From: CBDEVH01 sp965243565
GTDB lineage: Bacteria > Pseudomonadota > Gammaproteobacteria > Tethybacterales > Persebacteraceae
Direction of reading: 5' to 3'
Assembly (NCBI GenBank): GCA_965243565.1
Contig: OZ251571.1
Coordinates: 434,001 to 498,000, forward strand
DNA: 64,000 nt
Below the pieces are notes generated by a model, which searched no databases, was not told the DNA's origin, and saw only the letters and a list, made by a program, of their open reading frames with translations. Shown here in pieces: positions 55,992-64,000 of the stretch (position 1 is its first letter; every line of letters begins with the position of its first letter). Position numbers and translations under genes: made by a program.

Positions 55992-56786
55992 ATGGATGAT
56001 TTTTTAATCCGTGCGTTTGCAGCTGGCTTGGGGTTTGCTGCTATAGCCGGAATCTTGGGCTGTTTTGTGGTGTGGAGACGCATGGCGTATTTTAGCGATT
56101 CCTTGTCGCATAGTGCCTTGCTTGGCATTGCCTTGGGCTTGCAGTTTGGGTTGCCACTGACATTGACCATATTCTTGGTTTGTCTTGGCTTTGCGGTTGT
56201 GCTGATATGGATGCAACATCAACAAACGTTGGCAATGGATACGTTGTTGGGTATATTGGCACATTCGGCACTGGCGATAGGCATGATTGCAATTAGCTTG
56301 AGTAATACCACGATTGATCTACATGGCTTATTATTTGGCGATATTTTAACGGTTAATAATAACGATTTATGGTGGCTTTTTATTGGTGGTGCGGTGGTGC
56401 TAACGGCTTTAAAAATCTATTGGCAACCTTTATTGCTGTCCACCATTAGCCACGATTTGGCAATGGCAGAAGGTGAAAACACCGTTTGGTTGCGTACTTT
56501 AATTATTATTTTGATGACTATCACAGTGGCGGTTTCGATTCGTATTATGGGGGTGTTGTTAATCGCATCATTATTAATTATCCCCGCAGCAACAGCCCGC
56601 TTGCTTGCTCGCTCACCCGAAGCCATGGCAATAATAGCCATGGCTTTGGGGGCGTTGGCGGTGTTAATTGGCTTGTCTTTTTCACTATGGATAGACGTGC
56701 CATCGGGTCCGCTTATTGTAGGAGTGGCAGCCGCACACTTTGTGATGCTGTTAATGGGGCAATCATTATTGAGATGTTTTAAATAA
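55992..56786 (+). CDS. znuB: Zinc ABC transporter permease
   Basis: A 264-residue ABC-3 family inner-membrane permease with about seven or eight hydrophobic helices. Family segments include FAAGLGFAAIAGILGCFVVWRR cut short as GILGCFVVWRRMAYFSDSL, with the SHSALLGIALG motif, and the late MGVLLIASLLIIPAATARLL coupling region. It starts 11 bases after znuC. The operon is zur-znuC-znuB, with znuA separated at 35.1 kb. Confidence 0.94.
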   Translation: MDDFLIRAFAAGLGFAAIAGILGCFVVWRRMAYFSDSLSHSALLGIALGLQFGLPLTLTIFLVCLGFAVVLIWMQHQQTLAMDTLLGILAHSALAIGMIAISLSNTTIDLHGLLFGDILTVNNNDLWWLFIGGAVVLTALKIYWQPLLLSTISHDLAMAEGENTVWLRTLIIILMTITVAVSIRIMGVLLIASLLIIPAATARLLARSPEAMAIIAMALGALAVLIGLSFSLWIDVPSGPLIVGVAAAHFVMLLMGQSLLRCFK

Positions 56787-56869
56787 TGGTAAACTGTCTC
56801 TTGGATAAAATGATGATTTTGCTTAAAATACAAACTACGTAATAAGAACTAAAAATAAGGAACTAAACG

Positions 56870-57913
56870 ATGGAAAAAAGACCTTTGGGCAATACCGATA
56901 TCCAGGTTTCTAAAATTTGTTTGGGAACCATGACATGGGGCGAACAAAATACCCGTGATGAGGCTTTTATGCAGATGGATTATGCACTTGAGCATGGCGT
57001 AAACTTTTTTGATACTGCCGAAATTTACGCTATACCACCTACACCACAGAGCTACGGCAAAACCGAAACCATCGTTGGTGAGTGGTTTGCACAGTCGGGC
57101 AAACGTTCCGATGTCGTATTGGCAACCAAAATGGCGGGTCCGGGTCCGGATTGGATTCGCGGTGGTGCTGGTTTTTGTGTTGATGATATTAATACGGCTA
57201 TCGAGGGTTCGCTAAAACGCTTGCAAACAGATACCATCGATTTGTATCAATTGCATTGGCCCCAACGGTCGGTTGCTTTATGGGGGCGGTTGAATTATTT
57301 AAATAAAACGTTTGATGTACAAGCCCAAGATAATCTTTATAATTTTTATAAAGCGTTGGCTGATGCTTGTCAAAGTGGAAAAATCCGTAGCATTGGCTTG
57401 TCAAACGAAACACCGTGGGGTGTAATGAAGTATCAACAGTTGGCAGCACAATTTAAGTTACCAATGATGGTGAGTATTCAGAATGCGTATTCATTGCTCA
57501 GGCGTGAGTTTGAGGTCGGGCTGGCAGAAATCGCACTTGCCGAAAGTGTGGGCTTGCTTGCCTATTCGCCGTTGGCGGGTGGTGTGCTTAGTGGCAAGTA
57601 TCGCAATGGTGCTATGCCTGAAGGTTCTCGTTTTAAATTGTTTCCGACATTAATGGGGTATTACGATAACCCGCGTTCATTGTCCGCATTAGAGGCTTAT
57701 AGCAAGCTGGCAGAAGAGCGAGAGATGACGCTAACACAGATGTCTCTGGCGTTTGTTAATGATCGTGCGTTTATGACTTCTAATATCATCGGTGCAACAA
57801 CAATGGAACAACTTAGTGAAAACATTGCTTCTGCCGATATGGTGCTAGATGACAGTACGCTTGGCGCAATTGATGATCTGTTTAAATTGTATCCTAATCC
57901 GGGGTGTTATTAA
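56870..57913 (+). CDS. tas: Aldo/keto reductase, Tas-like
   Basis: An NADP(H)-dependent aldo/keto reductase of 347 residues, TIM barrel. The catalytic tetrad is visible: Asp in NFFDTAEIYA (with Tyr), Lys in LATKM and His in YQLHWPQR. Shared segments with E. coli Tas are LGTMTWGEQN, YQLHWPQR, IGLSNETPWGVMKY, SIQNAYSLL and IIGATTMEQL, and length matches (346). Physiological substrate is unknown. It lies 83 bases downstream of znuB and probably has its own promoter. Confidence 0.9.
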   Translation: MEKRPLGNTDIQVSKICLGTMTWGEQNTRDEAFMQMDYALEHGVNFFDTAEIYAIPPTPQSYGKTETIVGEWFAQSGKRSDVVLATKMAGPGPDWIRGGAGFCVDDINTAIEGSLKRLQTDTIDLYQLHWPQRSVALWGRLNYLNKTFDVQAQDNLYNFYKALADACQSGKIRSIGLSNETPWGVMKYQQLAAQFKLPMMVSIQNAYSLLRREFEVGLAEIALAESVGLLAYSPLAGGVLSGKYRNGAMPEGSRFKLFPTLMGYYDNPRSLSALEAYSKLAEEREMTLTQMSLAFVNDRAFMTSNIIGATTMEQLSENIASADMVLDDSTLGAIDDLFKLYPNPGCY

Positions 57914-57992
57914 TGACAAGATATTACAAAAATAGTTCATAATTCAAGTAATAATAATCTTTATATCCAAATATCTTTAACACCACTAAACC

Positions 57993-60131
57993 ATGAACTT
58001 TTTTGAAGCACAAGACGTTGCCCGGCGCAAAACGGTGATAATGGTTATTGGTTTTATAATGGCAGTGGCAATTATCATATTTTTGATGTATTGCGTGATT
58101 TATGTTTCTGCATTTTATATGTCGTGTTTTTTTGAAGGTTGTCCTGATGGACTTCTGCCCAATCTGCCCAATCTGCCCAATCTGCCCAATCTGCCCAATC
58201 TGCCCAATCCGCTCGATCCATTCGATGAATTATTATTCTATATGGTGTCGGCAGTATTGGTTGTTTTTTTCTGTGGTGCTTCTGTGGTGCATGTTATTTT
58301 ATCGTCGAGATCGGGGGCGGGTTATGCCGTGATGAATTCAATAAATGCACGGTGCTTAAGCAGTAAGACCAAAAATATTTCGGAAAGACAATTATTGAAT
58401 ATCGTAGAAGAAATGGCAATTGCTTCAGGGGTAGCACTGCCCACTGTTTTTGTTATAGAAAAACCGAGTATTAACGCTTTTGTTACAGGGACTAATATTA
58501 ATCATGTAATGATAGGAGTAACGAGCGAAGCGATTTATCAATTAACGCGAGAAGAAATGCAAGGGGTTATCGCACATGAATTTAGCCATATATTGAATGG
58601 TGATATGCTTATCAATACGCGGTTATCAGCGGTTATTTCTGGGATTGATTGCTTGTCAATAGTTGGCCAGCATATAATAGCATTGATTCCAAAAATCAAT
58701 AGGTTAATGGTTGGTCAATTACAATTGATTATTATTTGTATCCAGGCCATCGGTGGTTTGTTCATTGCAGTAGGTTCGTTGGGGGCGTTTTTTGCCAGTC
58801 TAATACGGGCTGTCATTAGCCGTCAACGCGAATTGCTGGCAGATGCTGCTGCGGTTCAGTTTACTCGTAATAAGGCTATTGCGTCTGCTTTGGACCGTAT
58901 TAGAACGCATAAGAATGGTGGTACGATAAAGAGTGGAGGCACGGCTAGTATTGCTCATTTGTTTTTTGCAAATGTTACGGCTAGCCGTATAACAAGTTTT
59001 ATTGCTTCTCATCCGCCTTTAAAAAAACGCATTAAGAATATTATGCCAGAGTGGGACGGTGTAACGCCTTTGCGTTCTGTGTTACAGATTTCTCACAAAA
59101 AAAGCACACCGATTGCCGAAACTGTTATAAATAGAGGTCCTATTGCCTTGCCTAAAAAAGAAGTGCTTGAAAATATCGCACCAGCCGCCGCACCACTGGC
59201 ACCCATAGCCCCCATAGCCCCCATAGCCCCATTGGTTGTCGCCAATGCGGTTGCACCAAAGGCTGCCACTCAAAACCAAAAAGCGTCTTCCAAAAAGCTA
59301 TCTTCTAAATTGAGATTGGTAAAAGGTGTTATTGCACAGATTGGTGATGTGTCTATGGATAATCAAGCGGCGGTACAATTACATAAAAAAGTGCCAGCCA
59401 TTGCGTTTGATATGCTTGATGATTCTTATTCTGTACGAGCGTTGGTCTATGCTTTTTTAATTGGCAAAGAAAATTGCACGTATGCGGATGTACGACTGAA
59501 TTATTTAAAAGACAATGCAGATACGGGTGTTTATGATTTGGTGTTAAAACTACTGCCAAGTACACAAGCCATGCAACAAAAAGACCAACTGGCAATGCTA
59601 CAAGAGGCTATTGTGCCGCTGCATAATATGTCGCTTTATCAATACGAATTATTTTTAGACAATATGGCTCATGTAACAATTGCTGATAATGTTGTTAGTA
59701 TTTTTGAATGGAGCGTGCAGGCAATCATTGTTCATACAATGAATGATTATTATTTTCCCAAGCAAAAAATTACCAAAGCCAGTAATGACGATATGGCTTA
59801 TGCGTTATCGGTACTCATCCGCTGTAATGAGGCAGTTTCTGCCCGTGCGTTGTTTAATAAAGCCACCGAAGAGTTGTCGTTATCGCTTGATTATTCCGAT
59901 GTAGAGTTTGATTCCAAACGGTTGTTTGAGTGCATGCAAAGGCTGTCAAAACTAACATCGAGGAAAAAAGAAAAAATCAGTAGTGCTTTTATTTATGCGG
60001 TTATCAATAATCACACTATAGAAGAAAAAGAAGAAGTGTTGTTGCGTGTTTATTTCACGCTAATGGATTGCCCATTGCCGGCAATTTTTATCCCCAAAGA
60101 AAAAGAGATGGTATTCGATGAACTTTTTTAA
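57993..60131 (+). CDS. HtpX-like M48 membrane metalloprotease with long C-terminal domain, copy 1
   Basis: A 712-residue inner-membrane zinc protease. Two helices (about 13-40, 76-100) flank a periplasmic loop containing a Pro-Asn-Leu repeat. HEFSH at 195-199 is the zinc site, with the third ligand expected in the RQRELLADAAA segment. Two more helices follow (about 215-270). HtpX proteins degrade misfolded membrane proteins. Beyond residue about 370 it has an Ala/Pro-rich linker (PIAPIAPIAP) and a 280-residue C-terminal helical domain absent from HtpX, which also occurs in the adjacent copy. It overlaps copy 2 by 14 bases. Confidence 0.88.
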   Translation: MNFFEAQDVARRKTVIMVIGFIMAVAIIIFLMYCVIYVSAFYMSCFFEGCPDGLLPNLPNLPNLPNLPNLPNPLDPFDELLFYMVSAVLVVFFCGASVVHVILSSRSGAGYAVMNSINARCLSSKTKNISERQLLNIVEEMAIASGVALPTVFVIEKPSINAFVTGTNINHVMIGVTSEAIYQLTREEMQGVIAHEFSHILNGDMLINTRLSAVISGIDCLSIVGQHIIALIPKINRLMVGQLQLIIICIQAIGGLFIAVGSLGAFFASLIRAVISRQRELLADAAAVQFTRNKAIASALDRIRTHKNGGTIKSGGTASIAHLFFANVTASRITSFIASHPPLKKRIKNIMPEWDGVTPLRSVLQISHKKSTPIAETVINRGPIALPKKEVLENIAPAAAPLAPIAPIAPIAPLVVANAVAPKAATQNQKASSKKLSSKLRLVKGVIAQIGDVSMDNQAAVQLHKKVPAIAFDMLDDSYSVRALVYAFLIGKENCTYADVRLNYLKDNADTGVYDLVLKLLPSTQAMQQKDQLAMLQEAIVPLHNMSLYQYELFLDNMAHVTIADNVVSIFEWSVQAIIVHTMNDYYFPKQKITKASNDDMAYALSVLIRCNEAVSARALFNKATEELSLSLDYSDVEFDSKRLFECMQRLSKLTSRKKEKISSAFIYAVINNHTIEEKEEVLLRVYFTLMDCPLPAIFIPKEKEMVFDELF
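58155..58208 (+). repeat. CTGCCCAAT repeated six times inside the first M48 protease
   Basis: Six perfect nine-base copies encode Leu-Pro-Asn repeats in the periplasmic loop between the first two membrane helices. A copy-number change would keep the frame and alter loop length by three residues. A second nine-base repeat, CCCATAGCC three times at 59202-59228, encodes Pro-Ile-Ala in the linker. Confidence 0.9.
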
Positions 60132-62028
60132 AGCACAAGATGCTGCTCGGCGTAACACCTTATACGTACTTATAATGTATGTTGTCTGTGGTTTAATGTT
60201 ATCTTATCTGTTGTATTGTGCCGTGTATATTGCTGATCATCTGTATCAAGGACGCTTTCAGGTAGATAATGAATGGACACCGAATGACATTGTCCCACCC
60301 ATTAATATCCAATTGCTTGGTTACGTTGTTCTTGGTTTTTTTGGTTGTATCGCTGTTTGTTCATTGGTGCGCTGGCAGCAATTGTCTAAAGGCGGTGAGG
60401 TGATAGCAAATTCAATGGGTGGACGGCGTATTAGTAGTCATACCAAAGATCCACAAGAGCGACAGTTATTAAATATTGTCCAAGAAATGGCATTGGCTTC
60501 GGGAGTGCCTATGCCCGGTGTTTATCATATCCCTGATCAATCAATCAATGCTTTTGCTGCTGGTACTACTATTAACAATGCTGTTATTGGTGTTACAACG
60601 GGCTCCATGAACGCGTTTACACGAGAAGAAATGCAAGCCGTAATAGCCCATGAATTTAGCCACATATTAAATGGTGATATGCGCATGAATATCCGCATGA
60701 TTGGTATAACTTTTGGGTTGAGCATACTAGGGATAATAGGGGCATTGCTGTTGCGTTCAGCGTTTTATTCTCGTCTTGCGTCTCGCTCTAGTTCTAATAG
60801 TAAGAATAACAGTAACGCTCCTATTATTGCTGCTGGTATAGTGCTTTGTATTATTGGCTATATTGGTGTCTTTTTTACCAATTTAATGCGGATGGTCATT
60901 AGCCGTCAGCGTGAGTATTTGGCAGATGCATCGGCAGTTCAATTTACCCGCAATAAATCTATTGCCGCTGCTTTGGACAGAATTTCTAAGTACGCTCCTG
61001 TTCACGACAATGCCATGGACAATGCCAGTGCGCTTGAGTTTTCACATCTATTTTTTGCCGAAGGTGTTAGCCGTAGCCTAAATAGTTTATTTGCCACTCA
61101 TCCACCATTAGCAAGCCGTATTCGTCGAGTCATGCCCGAGTGGGATGGAAAAACCGACATTGCAACACTAAAACCACAGGTAATAGTGCCTGCCGCAAAT
61201 CAAGCCAACACAACTCAAACCAATAATAAAATGCAAATGGTAAGTCAGCTTACCAATCAAATAGGGTCTATGGCTGTTGCAGCGAATGCTGTCAACGAAT
61301 TTCATCAAAAAATGAATCCGAATGTTATCGCCTCACTACAAGAGTCGTATTCTGCCCGAGCGTTGATTTATACTTTTTTAATCGATGATGATAAAACGTA
61401 TCGGGACCAGCAATTACAATATTTACAACAACATGCCGATGCTGGCGTGTATGATATGATAAAAAAATTACTGGAAGTAACTTCCGATATAAAACAAATC
61501 GATAAGCTAAATCTTGTCCGAGAAACAATGGAGCCTTTGCGAACATTGTCCAAAAAACAGTACGAACGGTTTTTAGATAATATTGCTCAGTTAACCATTG
61601 CTGATAATGCCATCAGCATATTTGAATGGAGTTTGCAGGCACTGGTTGTGCATGTGCTAAACGATAATTTTAATGCAAAGCAAAGAATCCCAAAAGCCAA
61701 GGATGATGATATGGCTTACGCTTTATCGATACTCATCAGCTGTGATGACAGTGTAGTGCCCGAGCAAGTGTTTGCCGATACCGTACAGGCGACGGCACTG
61801 TCATTAGACTATACAACCGCTCCTTTTAATGCACAGCAATTATTTAACAGTATGCAACGCCTATCAAAAATATCATCTACTAAAAAAGAAAAACTCGTAC
61901 AAGCTTTTACTTATGCGGCAATGCACAACAATAAATTAGAAGAAAAAGAAGAGGTATTATTGCGTGCTTATTTGGCATTGATCGATTGCCCCTTGCCGCC
62001 TTCATCTAGTTCATTAAACACTAAATAA
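60118..62028 (+). CDS. HtpX-like M48 membrane metalloprotease with long C-terminal domain, copy 2
   Basis: A 636-residue paralogue of the preceding gene, with identical layout: N-terminal helix, loop, second helix, HEFSH at 178-182, SRQREYLADASAVQFTRNKS carrying the further zinc ligand, two helices, and the C-terminal helical domain (about 360-630) ending in EEKEEVLLRAYLALIDCP. Its ATG lies within the last codons of copy 1 (GTATTCG-ATG), so they are translationally coupled. It lacks the Pro-Asn-Leu repeat. Two coupled paralogues may form a hetero-oligomer; this is inference. lemA follows. Confidence 0.88.
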   Translation: MNFFKAQDAARRNTLYVLIMYVVCGLMLSYLLYCAVYIADHLYQGRFQVDNEWTPNDIVPPINIQLLGYVVLGFFGCIAVCSLVRWQQLSKGGEVIANSMGGRRISSHTKDPQERQLLNIVQEMALASGVPMPGVYHIPDQSINAFAAGTTINNAVIGVTTGSMNAFTREEMQAVIAHEFSHILNGDMRMNIRMIGITFGLSILGIIGALLLRSAFYSRLASRSSSNSKNNSNAPIIAAGIVLCIIGYIGVFFTNLMRMVISRQREYLADASAVQFTRNKSIAAALDRISKYAPVHDNAMDNASALEFSHLFFAEGVSRSLNSLFATHPPLASRIRRVMPEWDGKTDIATLKPQVIVPAANQANTTQTNNKMQMVSQLTNQIGSMAVAANAVNEFHQKMNPNVIASLQESYSARALIYTFLIDDDKTYRDQQLQYLQQHADAGVYDMIKKLLEVTSDIKQIDKLNLVRETMEPLRTLSKKQYERFLDNIAQLTIADNAISIFEWSLQALVVHVLNDNFNAKQRIPKAKDDDMAYALSILISCDDSVVPEQVFADTVQATALSLDYTTAPFNAQQLFNSMQRLSKISSTKKEKLVQAFTYAAMHNNKLEEKEEVLLRAYLALIDCPLPPSSSSLNTK

Positions 62029-62120
62029 AACGCATTGCATAAGATTATTGATAAGACTATGACATACAAAAGACCTATAGACGATTTATACCAATACTAC
62101 GGGAATGTGTGAATCTGTGT

Positions 62121-62162
62121 CGCATAAAAAAATTTAATGATTATCAATTTTTATGCGATAAT
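62121..62162 (+). promoter_or_regulatory. Inverted repeat and possible extended -10 upstream of lemA
   Basis: CGCATAAAAAAATT (62121-62134) can pair with AATTTTTATGCG (62146-62157) apart from two extra A. It overlaps TGCGATAAT (62154-62162), an extended -10 form, 39 bases before the lemA ATG. It may terminate the protease transcript, start the lemA transcript, or both. Confidence 0.35.
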
Positions 62163-62200
62163 GACATCACTGATAATTGCAATACAGAAAGATAAATAAT

Positions 62201-62794
62201 ATGGAAATAGGGATAGGTATTATAGTTGTAGTTGTTGTCGTGTTGCTATACGCGGTGGTAATCTACAATAAATTAATTGAGCTCAAAAACCGTGCTGCCA
62301 ACGGGTTTTCGCAAATAGAGGTGCAGCTGAAGCGTCGCTATGACTTAATCCCCAATTTGGTAGAAGTTGCCAAAAGCTATATGACACATGAGCGTGAAAC
62401 GCTTGAATCAGTCATTGCAGCTCGTGATTCGGCATCACAATTATTATCACAGTTTGCTGGTAATTTAACCGATGCAACAGCGGCAAGTGCATTTGCAGCG
62501 GCAGAAGGCTCTTTGGGTAGTATGCTTTCTGGCATGAAAATAGCAGTAGAGGCGTATCCTGATTTAAAAGCGTCTGCCAATATGCTACAGCTAAACGAAG
62601 AGATAACCAGCACTGAAAATAAAATTGGTTTTTCGCGTCAAGCCTATAACGATGGGGTTAACGAATACAATACCTATAAACAAAGCTTTCCGCAAATATT
62701 ATTTGCAGGTATCTTTGGGCACCGTGTTGATATGTCTTTTCTTGAGTTTGCCGAAGCCGAAAAACTGCAAGAAGCACCAAAAGTTAGTTTTTAA
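62201..62794 (+). CDS. lemA: LemA family protein
   Basis: A 197-residue LemA protein with an N-terminal membrane helix (about 3-24) and a soluble four-helix bundle. Hallmarks are YNKLIELKNRAANGFSQIE, QLKRRYDLIPNLVEV and ENKIGFSRQAYNDGVNEYN, and the closing PxxLFAxxFGH-like QILFAGIFGHRV. LemA and HtpX genes are frequent neighbours and linked to envelope protein quality control; here lemA follows two HtpX-like genes. The ATG at 62201 begins right at the membrane helix; the upstream in-frame start at 62177 is less likely. Confidence 0.93.
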   Translation: MEIGIGIIVVVVVVLLYAVVIYNKLIELKNRAANGFSQIEVQLKRRYDLIPNLVEVAKSYMTHERETLESVIAARDSASQLLSQFAGNLTDATAASAFAAAEGSLGSMLSGMKIAVEAYPDLKASANMLQLNEEITSTENKIGFSRQAYNDGVNEYNTYKQSFPQILFAGIFGHRVDMSFLEFAEAEKLQEAPKVSF

Positions 62795-62810
62795 AAATTT
62801 TAGTGTCTCT

Positions 62811-62843
62811 AAAAAAACACATTGTTTACCAATGTGTTTTTTT
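62811..62843 (+). terminator. Intrinsic terminator after lemA
   Basis: AAAAAAACACATTG (62811-62824) and CAATGTGTTTTTTT (62830-62843) are perfect reverse complements with a five-base loop TTTAC. The stem ends in seven T, giving a classical Rho-independent terminator 17 bases after the lemA stop. The A-rich left arm makes it potentially bidirectional. Confidence 0.85.
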
Positions 62844-62862
62844 ATTTAAAATACGCATAATT

Positions 62863-63005
62863 TATAATGCTGGCTTGAAAGTGTTTATTGCTAACCCCAT
62901 ATTATTGGTATATATGACAAACTCACCACAAAAACAAATGACATTTTAGTAAAAGCGCAACAACAGGTATTATTAGAAAATCAATCTAGTAACCTGTTTT
63001 TTTAT
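62863..63005 (+). ncRNA. Candidate small RNA between lemA and the cinA-like gene
   Basis: After the lemA terminator a perfect TATAAT (62863-62868) is followed, about 95 bases later, by a second plus-strand terminator (62963-63003). No gene on this strand lies between them except an 11-codon frame at 62914-62949. A transcript of about 130 bases would result. No good -35 box is visible (TTTTAT at the right distance). This is a structural guess only. Confidence 0.25.
62963..63003 (+). terminator. Plus-strand intrinsic terminator with no upstream gene
   Basis: AACAGGT (62963-62969) pairs with ACCTGTT (62992-62998), and inner TTAGA (62972-62976, one wobble) with TCTAG (62985-62989). The 3' arm runs into eight T in total (62996-63003). 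It points away from lemA and towards the 3' end of the cinA-like gene, so it may also shield that convergent transcript. Confidence 0.55.
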
Positions 63006-63008
63006 GGA

Positions 63009-63758
63009 TTATTTTAAATGTTCGTATTGTATTTGCAGCTGTGTCAGCTGTTTGGTAAAATAATTTTTAGCTGAATCGATGGCAGCTTGATTGGTGCCGC
63101 TAAACACAATATGACAATAAAATGTGCCGTTGTCATCACGTGGGTAGCTGCCAATTTCCACTGTCGGGAACTGCTTATCAATAATACTTAAGTCGTCCGA
63201 AAACAGGCTTTCGCCGCTTTGCACTTTAATGGTTTGAGAGTGTAGCAATGCTTGTTGCGGGAGTAATTTGCAAGCCGCTGTTGCCATCATCGTAAAAATA
63301 TTTGGCACACCGGCTAATACAAAAATATTATCAATAAAAAAAGCAGGTGCACCGGGAAAATCGCTAATAATAATGCTGGCATTTTTAGCTGTTCTTGCCA
63401 TACGGCGTCTGCTGGGCGTAAATTTAAGTTGCCGTTCGGCATAAAAGCGTTCTAGTATGGCAATGGCTTGTGCATTTTCGATTAATGGTTGTTTGACGGC
63501 TTTGGCTATAGAGGCACTGGTTATATCGTCATGGGTGGGTCCAATACCACCACTGGTAAATACATAGTCGTATTGCTGACGCAGGGCATTGACAGCAAGA
63601 ATTATCGCTTGCTCTTCATCACGGATAATACGGACTTCTTTTATTGGAATGCCTTTTTCCCCCACTAGTTTGGTTAAGGACTCTAGGTTTTTTTCGACTG
63701 TACGCCCTGATAAAATTTCATTGCCAATGATGAGGAAGGCAGCCGTTTTTTGTGTCAT
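63009..63758 (-). CDS. CinA N-terminal/MoaB-like protein (competence-damage inducible family)
   Basis: A 249-residue protein of the MoCF-biosynthesis-like fold found in the N-terminal half of CinA. It starts TQKTAAFLIIGNEILSG, followed by the substrate motif TSGGIGPTHDD near 66-76 and the late FVLAGVPNIF. The C-terminal nicotinamide-nucleotide amidase (PncC) domain of full CinA is absent, so this is the stand-alone form (sometimes called YfaY- or COG1058-type), possibly acting on ADP-ribose or pterin-like compounds. I preferred ATG at 63758 to TTG at 63767. Confidence 0.85.
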   Translation of the reverse strand: MTQKTAAFLIIGNEILSGRTVEKNLESLTKLVGEKGIPIKEVRIIRDEEQAIILAVNALRQQYDYVFTSGGIGPTHDDITSASIAKAVKQPLIENAQAIAILERFYAERQLKFTPSRRRMARTAKNASIIISDFPGAPAFFIDNIFVLAGVPNIFTMMATAACKLLPQQALLHSQTIKVQSGESLFSDDLSIIDKQFPTVEIGSYPRDDNGTFYCHIVFSGTNQAAIDSAKNYFTKQLTQLQIQYEHLK

Positions 63759-63781
63759 AAGCCTCAATTATAGCAATGGAT

Positions 63782-64000
63782 TTATACAAAAAACGAATGG
63801 TCCGCAAAACCATAAGGCACGGGCTTTATGGTTAATGTTCGTGCGATGGCGTTGCCGTAGTCAGCTCCACAAAAATACAATCCAGATGGCTTGGCAGTGG
63901 GGGAGGCGAGTTTTCTGTTTTTTTGCTGGAGTAAGTAAGTAATCCATTCAGGTGCTTGTCGCGCACGCCCGACATCGATAAGCGAGCCAACCATATTGCG
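63782..64000 (-). CDS. truA: tRNA pseudouridine synthase A, C-terminal part (runs off the window)
   Basis: The last 72 residues of TruA, which makes pseudouridine at positions 38-40 of the tRNA anticodon stem. The visible RNMVGSLIDVGRARQAPEWI and SPTAKPSGLYFCGADY segments are the conserved C-terminal core, including the RNMVG motif. The start and the catalytic Asp lie beyond the right edge. It lies directly upstream of the CinA-like gene on the same strand, 23 bases apart. Confidence 0.9.
   Translation of the reverse strand, partial: RNMVGSLIDVGRARQAPEWITYLLQQKNRKLASPTAKPSGLYFCGADYGNAIARTLTIKPVPYGFADHSFFV

Noticed and set aside
1..64000. tRNA, rRNA, riboswitch or transposase genes
   Set aside because: Intergenic segments were scanned by eye for cloverleaf ends, conserved T-loop sequence, thiamine or zinc riboswitch cores and inverted-repeat-bounded ORFs; none was convincing.

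Overview
The window is 64 kb of AT-rich DNA (roughly 40% GC by eye) from a Gram-negative bacterium, most likely a gammaproteobacterium. The evidence is the mix of proteobacterial genes: hisZ-purA-hpt, a DUF484 gene overlapping xerC, argS followed by a SPOR gene, rmuC, sucCD, ilvIH, dolP, lgt and zur-znuCB. Several genes have close relatives in both beta- and gammaproteobacteria. No tRNA, rRNA, CRISPR array, transposase or phage gene was seen.

Layout. 0-5 kb, minus strand: hisZ-purA, trpE-trpG and the start of hpt. 5-9 kb, plus strand: fpr, a DM13-domain gene and sucCD. 9-21 kb: rmuC, ilvIH, a large TPR/membrane protein, thiD, rubredoxin, dolP, maf, lgt, class II aldolase and DUF484-xerC. 21-30 kb: SPOR protein, argS, a DUF255 thioredoxin-like protein, a MOSC protein, gor and trpD-trpC. 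The trp genes are therefore split about 25 kb apart. 30-36 kb: two tandem periplasmic binding proteins without a transporter, an orphan FdsB-like NuoE/NuoF fusion, an Atm1-type ABC exporter and znuA. 36-54.6 kb: two giant tandem subtilisin-like (S8) autotransporter genes. 54.8-57 kb: zur-znuC-znuB. 57-64 kb: an aldo/keto reductase, two fused M48 (HtpX-like) membrane proteases, lemA, a cinA-type gene and the end of truA.

The striking region is 36.1-54.8 kb. Each giant gene encodes, in order: an N-terminal extension with a lipoprotein-type signal (Cys49); about 450 Thr/Val-rich residues; one intact S8 protease domain (Asp/His/Ser plus oxyanion Asn); four consecutive S8-like domains in which all these residues are replaced; a linker; and a C-terminal outer-membrane beta-barrel ending in Phe. 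The two genes and their flanks form a direct tandem duplication of about 9.3 kb. Its ends (signal, Thr/Val region and active protease; barrel and 3' flank) are nearly identical, while the dead-protease domains are mosaics with two highly variable segments each. The second gene is interrupted by a one-base frameshift at a G7 tract whose in-frame counterpart in another domain is G9, which suggests phase variation. Nine-base tandem repeats that differ between the copies lie upstream of both genes. The pair sits between znuA and zur-znuCB and so appears to have split a zinc-uptake locus. I read this as a NalP/SphB1-like surface protease expanded into a pseudoprotease display array capable of variation. 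The molecular features are visible in the sequence; the biological role is inference.

The rest is mostly core metabolism: tryptophan, branched-chain amino acid, purine, histidine and thiamine synthesis, the TCA cycle, glutathione and redox functions, and envelope maintenance.
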